Source: CAZVCJ01 sp964625745 (GTDB lineage: Bacteria; Chloroflexota; Anaerolineae; VGOG01). Taken from it: 12,449 nt of DNA. The notes under the pieces are model-generated. The model worked only from the letters and a program-made list of their open reading frames with translations, was not told the origin of the DNA and ran no database searches. Shown here piece by piece: positions 6,958-12,449 of the stretch. Numbering within the stretch: position 1 is the stretch's first letter; each line of letters opens with the position of its first letter. The position numbers and the translations under genes are program-made. The stretch is from NCBI GenBank assembly GCA_964625745.1, contig CAZVCJ010000119.1, positions 1 to 12,449 on the forward strand, written 5' to 3'.

Positions 6958-7051
6958 TTGGATATTGGGTACTGGATATTGGGTATTGGCCAGGTTCCAA
7001 TATCTAATCTCCAGTCTCTAATCTCTAATTTCTAATCTCTAATTTCTAATT
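6958..7051. repeat. Heptad repeat array between ilvN and ilvC
   Basis: This is the longest heptad locus in the window (about 93 bp). Left units are GATATTG / GGTACTG; right units are TATCTAA, TCTCTAA, TTTCTAA. Imperfect arms 6971-6989 and 6997-7015 (ACTGGAT...TATTGG against CCAATAT...CCAGT) form a hairpin with a 7-nt loop. The right end supplies the ilvN TAG stop (7046-7048); the left end stops before the ilvC ribosome binding site. Confidence 0.8.
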
Positions 7052-7537
7052 TTTTTGCCCATTGCTGCCGCGCACCATAGCCACGCGGCCCGTACGCACC
7101 AATTCTCGAACGCCGAAGGGGCGCAGTAAACCCACCAGAGAATCCACCTTGTCCTCTGTGCCGGTGATCTCGACCATCAACGAATCGGGAGCCACATCCA
7201 CCACCTTGGCTCGGAAGATGTCCGCCAGGCCAGTGATCTCGGAGCGGGCGGCGCCGCTGGCCGTCACTTTTATCAAGGCTAACTCCCGGATCACCGCCGG
7301 TTCGTCGGTCACGTCGGTGACCTTGGTGACGTTGACCAGCTTGTAGAGTTGCTTTTCCACCTGCTCGATGATCGCCTTGTCTCCTTCGCTGACGATGGTC
7401 ATGCGAGAGATGCCCGGCATCTCACTGTGGCCGACGGTCAGGCTCTCGATGTTGAAGTTGCGGCGGCGGAAAAGGCTGGAAATCCGGTTCAACACGCCGG
7501 GTTTATCTTCCATCAAAGCTACCAGAGTGTGTCTCAT
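7046..7537 (-). CDS. ilvN: Acetolactate synthase small (regulatory) subunit
   Basis: This 163-residue ACT-domain protein activates IlvB and gives it feedback sensitivity, typically to valine. The N-terminal ACT domain (about residues 2-77) contains LVALMEDKPGVLNRISSLF and RRRNFNIESLTVG, the effector-binding face. The C-terminal half (about 85-158) has the IlvN C-domain pattern ELALIKV...AKVVDVAPDSLMVEITG. The ATG at 7537 overlaps the ilvB stop (ATGA), and its AAGGAGGGG lies in the last ilvB codons, so the two subunits are translationally coupled. This is the one junction of visible genes with no spacer. The stop TAG is donated by a heptad repeat. Confidence 0.95.
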   Translation of the reverse strand: MRHTLVALMEDKPGVLNRISSLFRRRNFNIESLTVGHSEMPGISRMTIVSEGDKAIIEQVEKQLYKLVNVTKVTDVTDEPAVIRELALIKVTASGAARSEITGLADIFRAKVVDVAPDSLMVEITGTEDKVDSLVGLLRPFGVRELVRTGRVAMVRGSNGQKN

Positions 7538-9190
7538 CTTGAATCCCCTCCTTTTTGCTCGTTAGCCTCTTCGGGCTGCGGTCTCCGCAACATATCACCG
7601 ATGGAGCCGCCGGGCGCGACCATGGGATAGACGTTCTCCGCCTGATCGATGATGAAGTCAATTAGAACCGGACCGTCGGTGGCCATGGCCTGCTCGATGG
7701 CAGGAACCACCTGACTTTTCTCCCTCACCGTGAAGCCAGGGATGCCATAGGCCTCCGCCACCTTGGCGAAGTCAGGCCCCAGGAGAGGCGTGCCTGAATA
7801 GCGTCCCTCGAAGAACAGTTGCTGCCACTGTCGCACCATGCCCAGGAAGCCGTTGTTCAGGATAGCCATCTTGAGAGGCAATTTCTCCTGGACTACTGTA
7901 GCCAACTCTTGGATGTTCATCTGGAAGCCGCCGTCGCCGGCAGTGACCCAAACCACCTCCCCAGGCTTTCCCAGTTGGGCCCCGATAGCCGCAGGCAGGG
8001 CAAAGCCCATGGTGCCCAGCCCTCCTGAGGAGAGCAGGCCGCGCGGCTTATGGTGGAGAAAGTACTGAGCCTCCCACATTTGATTCTGCCCCACGTCGCT
8101 GACCATGATGGCATTGCCTCTGGTGGCGTGCCAGATGTGGCGGACGACGTATTGAGGGACGAGAGCGTCGGTCTCTTGTTCCAGAATGTCACGCCTGGCT
8201 GACTCGGCACGCCATTCACCAATCTTGCTTGTCCAATCTGGATGATTGGTTGGTTCGATCAGAGGGAGGAGGGCCTGAAGGACGTTCTTGGCGTCGCCGA
8301 CGATGGGCAGATCCACCCGCACGTTCTTGCCGATCTCCGCCGGGTCAACGTCTATGTGAATGATTTTGGCCTCGGGGACGAAGGTGCTGACCGGCCCCGT
8401 CAGGCGGTCATCGAAGCGACCGCCGACGTTGAGGATCAAGTCCGCTTCTTGCAGGGCCTTGTTGGCGTAGGCCTCACCATGCATGCCTCCCATCCCCAGG
8501 CAGAGAGGGTGTGTTTCGGGAATGGTGCTGAGACCAAGCAGGGTGTTGACCACCGGAAGCTGGGCTTTCCCCACCAGCTCTCCCAATTCGGCTTCGGCGC
8601 CCGCCAGCATCACCCCGTGGCCGGCGATGATGAGCGGGCGTTGGGCCTCGTTGATGAGCTGAGCAGCCTGTTTGATCTGACGTTGGTTGCCGATCAGCGT
8701 GGGGTGGTAGCCGGGGAGGTCCACCTCCTCTGGATACTCGTATTCCAGGCTGGCGGCCTGCACGTCCTTGGTGATATCTATCAGCACCGGCCCCGGTCGC
8801 CCGGTGCGAGCGATGTGGAACGCTTCCTTGATCACCATCGGCAGGGATTCTACTTCGGTCACCAGGTAGTTGTGCTTGGTGATGGGCAAAGTGATGCCCG
8901 TGATGTCCACCTCTTGAAAAGCGTCTTTGCCGATCAACGAGTTAGACACCTGGCCGGTGATGGCTACCATTGGCGAGGAGTCCATGTAGGCCGTGGCCAG
9001 CCCGGTCACCAGGTTGGTAGCCCCCGGCCCTGAGGTGGCAAGGCACACCCCCACTTTACCCGTGGCACGGGCGTAACCGTCGGCGGCGTGGGCGGCCGCC
9101 TGCTCGTGGCGCATCAGGACGTGGCGGATGGGATACTCGGGCAGGGCGTGGTACAGGTGGATCACCGCCCCCCCCGAAATGCCGAACACC
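7534..9190 (-). CDS. ilvB: Acetolactate synthase large (catalytic) subunit, 5' end in gap
   Basis: IlvB is the thiamine-diphosphate and FAD enzyme that forms acetolactate or acetohydroxybutyrate, the first shared BCAA step. The visible 551 residues start at VFGISGGAVIHLYHALPE, so about 20-30 N-terminal residues and the start codon are lost in the Ns. Seen motifs: the catalytic Glu in RHEQAAAHAADGYARATG (visible residue 29), SGPGATNLVTG, and the thiamine-diphosphate motif from GDGG to ILNN (visible residues 418-446). The segment VFGISGG has Ser where the family usually has Pro; this is right beside the gap and may be real or an edge error. The gene ends in TGA overlapping the ilvN ATG. Confidence 0.95.
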
Positions 9191-9290
9191 NNNNNNNNNN
9201 NNNNNNNNNNNNNNNNNNNNNNNNNNNNNNNNNNNNNNNNNNNNNNNNNNNNNNNNNNNNNNNNNNNNNNNNNNNNNNNNNNNNNNNNNN
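9191..9290. other. 100-N scaffold gap
   Basis: Exactly 100 Ns, the usual placeholder for unknown length. Unlike the other gap, its flanks are not duplicated, so sequence is truly missing. It hides the ilvB start codon and ribosome binding site and the 3' end of the aminotransferase fragment. Confidence 0.95.
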
Positions 9291-9664
9291 GACGAAGGCG
9301 TTCCATTCGTCTGAGAGGCATAGTGCATGTATTTGACGATGAGCCTTCCCAGACGCTTGAGGCCCTCTTCGATCTCGTTGGGCTCCAAATGCGAGAAATG
9401 GAGGATCGCGGTGCTGCGCTCATCACTGGCGACCGGGCCGGGGGTGAAGATCACGCCCTCCTGTTCGGACAGCCTCAGCAATTCCTGGGGGTCAATCTCC
9501 AGGGGTAGGACTACCCAAAGGGGGGCGTTGCCCTGAGGAGAGATCCAGGCGACCACGTGGGGAAGGTGTCGCCGCGCGGCCCGGCAGACGGCATCGCGCT
9601 GCTCCTCCCGATTGCTCAAAAGGTCGTGGCTCTCGTAAACGAAACGGATGGAGTTTTTCATCAT
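9291..9664 (-). pseudogene. Orphan C-terminal fragment of a class I/II (MocR-like) aminotransferase
   Basis: The visible 124 residues (3' end in the gap) align with only the last part of fold-type I PLP aminotransferases of the MocR/2-aminoadipate type: REEQRDAVCRAARRHLP, then ISPQGNAPLWVVLP (family GG-FLW-LP), EQEGVIFTPGP (family GVAFxPG) and HFSHLEPNEIEEGLKRLGRLI. The roughly 270-residue catalytic part with the PLP lysine is absent: the ORF begins at ATGATG (9664), 116 nt after ilvD. In the family's LRLNFS motif the substrate-carboxylate Arg is Ile here (AILHFS), so it should not work as an aminotransferase. The ribosome binding site is weak and far (GGAAGG about 14 nt up). It could be a gene remnant or a small repurposed domain protein; I favour a remnant. 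Confidence 0.6.
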
Positions 9665-9714
9665 TATTAATTATTGCCTTCCTTTCTTTTGAGTTGGACC
9701 CTGACGTTTTCACT

Positions 9715-9772
9715 CGTAGTGGCGACTTCAGTCGCTTTTTCCCGCCTGGAAACGACTGAAGTCGTTACTACG
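9715..9772. repeat. Palindromic repeat between ilvD and the aminotransferase fragment
   Basis: Two 20-bp arms (9715-9734 and 9753-9772) are complementary except at two positions, with an 18-nt loop. Each arm contains its own near-palindrome (GCGACTTCAGTCGC; AACGACTGAAGTCGTT). The core CGACTTCAGTCG...ACTACG resembles a dispersed repeat that I recall from Chloroflexota and other environmental genomes. It fills most of the 116-nt spacer downstream of ilvD. Confidence 0.75.
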
Positions 9773-9780
9773 ACCTCCGC

Positions 9781-11442
9781 TCAACTTCTGAGAACCGCGC
9801 CTGTGCTGGCCGAAGTGACGGCCTCGGCGTAGCGCTTCAGGTAACCGGAGCTGACCTTGGGCTGCCAGGGGCGCAGATCGGCCAGGCGACTCTTGATCTC
9901 CCCCTCGGCTAACTCCAGGTTTACGGAGTGGGCGGGAATGTCAATGGCGATGAGATCGCCATCCCTGACGATGGCCAGCAGTCCCCCGGCCGCCGCCTCG
10001 GGCGAGATGTGGCCGATGGCCGCTCCCTGGGTGGCTCCGGAGAATCGCCCATCGGTCAGCAAAGCTACCTCTCCATCCATGCCCATGCCAGTGAGCAGGG
10101 AGGTGGGGGTCAGCATCTCTCGCATCCCCGGCCCACCTCGCGGCCCTTCGTAGCGGATGACGATGATGTCGCCTTTCTGGAAGCGACCAGCCATGATGGC
10201 TGCCGTGGCCTCTTCCTCCGAGTCGAACACCCGCGCTGGCCCTCGGTGAGTGAGCATCTCCGGGGCTACGGCAGCCTGCTTGACCACCGATCCTTCGGGG
10301 GCCAGGTTGCCGAAGAGCAAGGCCAGGCCACCAGTGGGCGAGTACGGATCGTCTAGGGGGCGGATCACGCTGGAGTCGAGCACTTTCCGTCCGGTCAGGT
10401 TCTCGCCCAGACTGCCGCCCGTCACCGTCAGGGCTCCGTCTTCCAGCAGGCCCGCGCCCATCAGTTGGCTCATTACCGCAGGTATGCCGCCTGCTCGGTC
10501 CAGGTGCTCAATGCGATGCTTGCCGGCCGGGCTCATCTTGCACAGATGGGGTGTGCGCGCGCTGAAATCGTTGAGCTGATCCAGCGGGAAGTCCACTCCG
10601 GCTTCGTGAGCCACAGCCAGCAGGTGCAGAATGGAGTTGGTGGAGCCTCCCAGGGCCATGTCCACGGTGAAGGCGTTGCTAAAGGCGGCTGTGGTCAGGA
10701 TGTCCAAAGGCCGGATGTCCTTCTCCAACAGCTCCATCACCTTCATGCCCGCCTCTTTAGCCAGGCAGATGCGCTGGGCACTGATGGCTGGGATGGTGCC
10801 GTTGCCGGGCAGGCCCATGCCCAGTGCCTCGGTTAGGCAGTTCATGGTGTTGGCCGTGAACATGCCCGCGCAGGAGCCGCAGCCGGGACAGGCCGCCCGC
10901 TCCAGCCGCTCCAGTTCCGCGTCGCTCATCTCGCCTCTGGCCGCCGCTCCCACGGCCTTGAAGACGTCGCTGAGGTCAACGTATTCCCCGTCCAACTGAC
11001 CGGCCAGCATCGGCCCGCCGCTGACGAGCAGACAAGGGATATTGAGCCGAGCGGCGGCCATTAGCATACCTGGGATGATCTTGTCGCAGTTGGGGATGAG
11101 GACCAGGGCGTCGAAGGCATGAGCCTGGGCCACTGTCTCCACCGAGTCGGCGATGAGCTCGCGACTGGGCAGGGAGTACTTCATGCCCTGGTGGTTCATA
11201 GCCAGCCCGTCGCAGACGCTGATGGTGGAGCACTCGAAGGGCGTGCCGCCAGCCATGCGGACGCCGGCCGCGGCAGCGGCAGCGACCTGGCGCAGGTGAA
11301 TGTGGCCGGGTACAGCCTCATTGAAGGAATTTATGATCCCTACGAAAGGCTGATCCATCTCCCGGTCGGTGCACCCCACCGCACGCAGGAGCGAGCGGTG
11401 GGGGGCTCGCTCTATTCCTTGTTTCAGGGCTTTGCTTCTCAC
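9781..11442 (-). CDS. ilvD: Dihydroxyacid dehydratase
   Basis: IlvD is an iron-sulfur dehydratase that turns 2,3-dihydroxyisovalerate and 2,3-dihydroxy-3-methylvalerate into the branched 2-oxoacids. The 553-residue protein has the family motifs NSFNEAVPGHIHLR (38-51), VCDGLAMNHQGMKYSLPSRE (76-95), IPNCDK with Cys119 and Lys121 (cluster and Mg2+ ligands), and ACPGCGSCAGMFTANTM (184-200), whose Cys191 corresponds to a known cluster ligand. The C-terminus has TDGRFSGAT and the HISPEAAAGG signature. The start is GTG at 11442, with GAGGAGG about 9 nt upstream (11452-11458). It is the first structural gene of the operon. The stop is TGA and there is no heptad repeat after it. Confidence 0.96.
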   Translation of the reverse strand: MRSKALKQGIERAPHRSLLRAVGCTDREMDQPFVGIINSFNEAVPGHIHLRQVAAAAAAGVRMAGGTPFECSTISVCDGLAMNHQGMKYSLPSRELIADSVETVAQAHAFDALVLIPNCDKIIPGMLMAAARLNIPCLLVSGGPMLAGQLDGEYVDLSDVFKAVGAAARGEMSDAELERLERAACPGCGSCAGMFTANTMNCLTEALGMGLPGNGTIPAISAQRICLAKEAGMKVMELLEKDIRPLDILTTAAFSNAFTVDMALGGSTNSILHLLAVAHEAGVDFPLDQLNDFSARTPHLCKMSPAGKHRIEHLDRAGGIPAVMSQLMGAGLLEDGALTVTGGSLGENLTGRKVLDSSVIRPLDDPYSPTGGLALLFGNLAPEGSVVKQAAVAPEMLTHRGPARVFDSEEEATAAIMAGRFQKGDIIVIRYEGPRGGPGMREMLTPTSLLTGMGMDGEVALLTDGRFSGATQGAAIGHISPEAAAGGLLAIVRDGDLIAIDIPAHSVNLELAEGEIKSRLADLRPWQPKVSSGYLKRYAEAVTSASTGAVLRS

Positions 11443-11451
11443 TTTTCTTTG

Positions 11452-11504
11452 CCTCCTCAGGCCACCGCACCGCCGTAAAACAGACGGTGCTGGGGGCCTC
11501 TCAT
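11452..11504 (-). promoter_or_regulatory. Hairpin and 15-codon ORF at the ilvD ribosome binding site
   Basis: Just before the ilvD ribosome binding site the mRNA can fold a GC-rich hairpin over 11460-11498 (GGCC...GCACCG / CGGTGC...GGCC, with a bulge and one mismatch). A short ORF from ATG at 11504 (MRGPQHRLFYGGAVA) runs through the hairpin and ends in TGA at 11457-11459, which overlaps the GAGGAGG. This layout would allow translational coupling or masking of the ribosome binding site. The ORF has no strong ribosome binding site of its own and no BCAA run, so this is tentative. Confidence 0.3.
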
Positions 11505-11689
11505 GGCGGGAATTTCCTGGCGCCGGCTCTTTCAGGCCGGTGCGGATGATATAAACAAAATGCCTCGACCCTCACGCTCAATAAGACAGCGCGGGCAAAG
11601 GCATCATTGCAAAATCGTCGTCGGAGACGTTGGGGAGCAGGTCACTCTGGCCTGCTCAGGTTACTCAATTGGGTGTGTTCAAAACAGTT

Positions 11690-11738
11690 GTAGGGGCGAG
11701 GTGCTATTGCCCACAGGGCAGGTAAATCCTGCTCCTAC
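11690..11738. repeat. 49-bp dispersed repeat with imperfect inverted ends
   Basis: The element begins GTAGGGGCGAGGT and ends ATCCTGCTCCTAC; the ends are imperfect inverted copies, and GCCCACAGGGC lies near the middle. It looks like the GTAGGGGCGA-type short repeats I recall in many environmental bacterial genomes. It sits between attenuator and ilvD and may have lengthened the leader. Confidence 0.55.
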
Positions 11739-11759
11739 TCATTCCTCGGCTGGCAAAAC

Positions 11760-11788
11760 AAAAAAAGCCTCCTGATTGGGAGGCTTTT
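11760..11788 (-). terminator. Intrinsic terminator of the ilv attenuator
   Basis: On the minus strand GCCTCC (11779-11784), a 6-nt loop and GGAGGC (11767-11772) form a GC stem, extended by four A-U pairs and followed by seven Us (11766-11760). It lies 28 nt after the leader peptide stop and 317 nt before ilvD. Its 5' arm and loop (CCTCCCAATC, 11774-11783) can instead pair with an upstream segment in the leader ORF, so termination should be conditional. On the plus strand the U-run is shorter, and no plus-strand gene leads into it. Confidence 0.85.
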
Positions 11789-11812
11789 CAAATTGCTTCT
11801 AGTATATGTGCT

Positions 11813-11917
11813 CTACCCCGATCTCCTCCCAACCATCGTTGGCTCCTTAATGCTAAGGAGCTCTACTACGATAAGGCTAATAATGATGATGGGATTGCTT
11901 TTCGGGGTTTGGCTCAT
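11813..11917 (-). CDS. ilvL: Branched-chain amino acid leader peptide (attenuation)
   Basis: A 34-codon ORF starts about 33 nt after the predicted transcription start and ends in TAG. Its middle reads PIIIISLIVVELLSI: eleven of fifteen residues are Ile, Leu or Val, including four Ile codons in a row (ATC ATC ATT ATT), GTA GTA, and CTC CTT. This is the hallmark of an ilv leader peptide, whose translation speed senses charged tRNA-Ile, tRNA-Val and tRNA-Leu. Its last codons contain the antiterminator arm, so a ribosome reaching the stop would mask it, while a ribosome stalled at the Ile/Val/Leu codons would leave it free. The ribosome binding site is weak (CAGG about 12 nt upstream). The ORF is too short for most gene callers. 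Position, composition and linked RNA structures together make chance unlikely. Confidence 0.85.
   Translation of the reverse strand: MSQTPKSNPIIIISLIVVELLSIKEPTMVGRRSG
11825..11861 (-). promoter_or_regulatory. Alternative hairpin arms of the attenuator
   Basis: Three competing pairings are visible in the leader RNA. First, GCTCCTTA (11854-11861) and TAAGGAGC (11842-11849) form an 8-bp hairpin with a GCAT loop over the Leu-Leu-Ser-Ile codons. Second, CCAAC (11838-11842) pairs with GTTGG (11829-11833). Third, GGTTGGGAGG (11825-11834) pairs with CCTCCCAATC (11774-11783), ten pairs including one G-U, which blocks the terminator stem. The second and third share bases, as do the third and the terminator, giving the protector/antiterminator/terminator order of classic attenuators. 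No folding energies were calculated. Confidence 0.75.
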
Positions 11918-11956
11918 TGGAATAAGGCCTGACTCGGTATTGATGATTCTGCGGTA

Positions 11957-11985
11957 ATTGTAGCACAAATTGGATTATCTGTCAA
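11957..11985 (-). promoter_or_regulatory. Sigma70-type promoter of the ilv-leu operon
   Basis: On the minus strand a perfect -35 hexamer TTGACA (11980-11985) is followed by exactly 17 nt and the -10 hexamer TACAAT (11957-11962), one mismatch from consensus. The predicted start is an A near 11950, about 33 nt before the leader peptide ATG. It is by far the best promoter-like sequence I found upstream of ilvD, and it sits where an attenuated operon needs it. It begins 17 bp from the repeat copies to its right. Confidence 0.85.
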
Positions 11986-12001
11986 ATCGCGATTCATTCT
12001 G

Positions 12002-12168
12002 AGGTGCACTTCACTTTTGGGGCAGGTGTCATTGCGAGTCTTCCATGGCGCGGCGCGCCATCCGTAGGGGGCAGAAACTCCCGAATGTGTCACTGCGAGG
12101 AGCGCATTTTGTGACGAAGCAGTCCCCTTGCCGCCAGGAGGAGATTGCTTCGCCTTCAGCTCGCAATG
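12002..12168. repeat. 167-bp direct repeat, copy 1, with MITE-like element
   Basis: This is nearly identical to 12187-12353 (offset 185 bp, about five to six differences, most near the right end). Inside it, GTCATTGCGAG (12028-12038) and CTCGCAATGAC (12160-12170, just past the direct repeat) are perfect 11-bp terminal inverted repeats bounding a 143-bp element. It also contains the palindrome ATGGCGCG-G-CGCGCCAT (12045-12061). The GTCATTGCGAGG...GAAGCAATCTCC type is, as I recall, a widespread non-coding bacterial repeat. GCAGGT occurs on both sides (12022-12027 and 12173-12178), possibly a target duplication. Confidence 0.8.
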
Positions 12169-12186
12169 ACAAGCAGGTTTCTGAGT

Positions 12187-12353
12187 AGGTGCACTTCACT
12201 TTTGGGGCAGGTGTCATTGCGAGTCTTCCATGGCGCGGCGCGCCATCCGTAGGGGGCAGAAACTCCCGAATGTGTCACTGCGAGGAGCGCATTTTGCGAC
12301 GAAGCAGTCTCCTTGCCGCCAGGAGGAGATTGCTTCGCCTCCGTCTCGCAATG
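12187..12353. repeat. 167-bp direct repeat, copy 2, with MITE-like element
   Basis: This second copy has its left inverted end at 12213-12223 and its right end duplicated: CTCGCAATGCC at about 12345-12355, then a full CTCGCAATGAC at 12358-12368. A 13-bp hairpin (GAAGCAGTCTCCT at 12301-12313 with AGGAGATTGCTTC at 12324-12336, one G-U) lies inside. Minus-strand reading frames of up to about 95 codons cross both copies but only translate the repeat, so I call no gene here. The remaining bases to the window end (12369-12449) show nothing recognisable except CCCAAAGTGAA near 12390, an imperfect inverted copy of the CTTCACTTTTGGG that opens each direct repeat. Confidence 0.8.
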
Positions 12354-12449
12354 CCGACTCGCAATGACAGACTGGGCCGGCCCTTGGTCTCGCTCCCAAA
12401 GTGAAATATACCTTTCATTCTGCGCAGCGATCAGTTGACAGGACAAAGA

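Larger units (their letters stand above)
11443..11759. other. Long spacer between attenuator and ilvD
   Basis: These 317 nt separate the attenuator terminator from the ilvD start and hold no recognisable gene. They contain the repeat at 11690-11738 and the hairpin/short ORF at 11452-11504. A TATATC at about 11547-11552 (minus strand) could be a -10 box, but no matching -35 stands at the right distance, so I do not call a second promoter. Confidence 0.6.

Noticed and set aside
9056..9190. Continuation of the aminotransferase fragment across the gap (GVRHFGGGGDPPVP...)
   Set aside because: The frame left of the gap is antisense-shifted ilvB. The placeholder Ns keep no true frame, so the protein cannot be followed.
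11541..11570. Second promoter near TATATC upstream of ilvD
   Set aside because: The only TTGAGC is 22 nt away and nothing fits at 16-18 nt. It is far weaker than TTGACA-17-TACAAT at 11957-11985.
11767..11932. Plus-strand frame reading WLLNAKELYYDKANNDDGIA
   Set aside because: It looks protein-like but is the exact antisense of the BCAA leader peptide, has no start with a ribosome binding site, and the terminator sits within it.
11760..12000. T-box riboswitch upstream of ilvD
   Set aside because: No T-box sequence (GGGTGGNACCGCG-like) precedes the terminator. The antiterminator pairs with leader ORF codons instead.
12029..12446. Reading frames of 60-96 codons through the right-hand repeats
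   Set aside because: They translate the GTCATTGCGAG-type repeat in several frames; the duplicated stretch alone accounts for them.

Overview
The window is one long minus-strand operon for branched-chain amino acid (BCAA) synthesis, read from right to left. It comes from a bacterial draft or metagenome-type assembly with two 100-N gaps. In transcription order it holds: a sigma70-type promoter (11957-11985), a BCAA-rich leader peptide with an attenuator (11760-11917), ilvD, an orphan aminotransferase C-terminal fragment, ilvB (5' end lost in a gap), ilvN, ilvC, leuA, pheA, leuC, leuD, leuB, and the first 11 codons of a probable ilvE. The plus strand shows no convincing gene.

Together the genes cover acetolactate synthase (ilvBN), ketol-acid reductoisomerase (ilvC), dihydroxyacid dehydratase (ilvD), the full leucine branch (leuA, leuCD, leuB) and the start of the final transaminase. 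A monofunctional prephenate dehydratase (pheA, phenylalanine branch) sits inside the leucine block. No threonine deaminase or citramalate synthase is visible, so the isoleucine-specific entry step must lie elsewhere.

The best hidden signal is upstream of ilvD. TTGACA, a 17-nt spacer and TACAAT are followed by a 34-codon ORF with the run PIIIISLIVVELLSI. Its last codons contain a 10-nt antiterminator arm that pairs with the 5' arm of an intrinsic terminator 28 nt after the leader stop. This is a complete leader-peptide attenuator that a standard ORF caller would miss.

The second theme is short repeats. Six of the spacers between genes hold degenerate 7-bp repeats (TTCTAAT / CTCCAAC / TACCCAA type), mostly folded as hairpins, and in every one of these six cases the upstream gene's stop is a TAG donated by the repeat. 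Other repeat families lie in leuB (735-751), at the 3' end of pheA (3172-3206), between ilvD and the aminotransferase fragment (9715-9772), in the ilvD leader (11690-11738), and as two 167-bp direct copies with terminal inverted repeats beyond the promoter (12002-12353).

The organism cannot be fixed from sequence alone. The repeat-rich spacers, fairly high GC and gene types would fit a Chloroflexota (Anaerolineae-like) bacterium, but this is inference. The ketol-acid reductoisomerase is of the type seen in Bacteroidetes and fungi, not the enterobacterial type.
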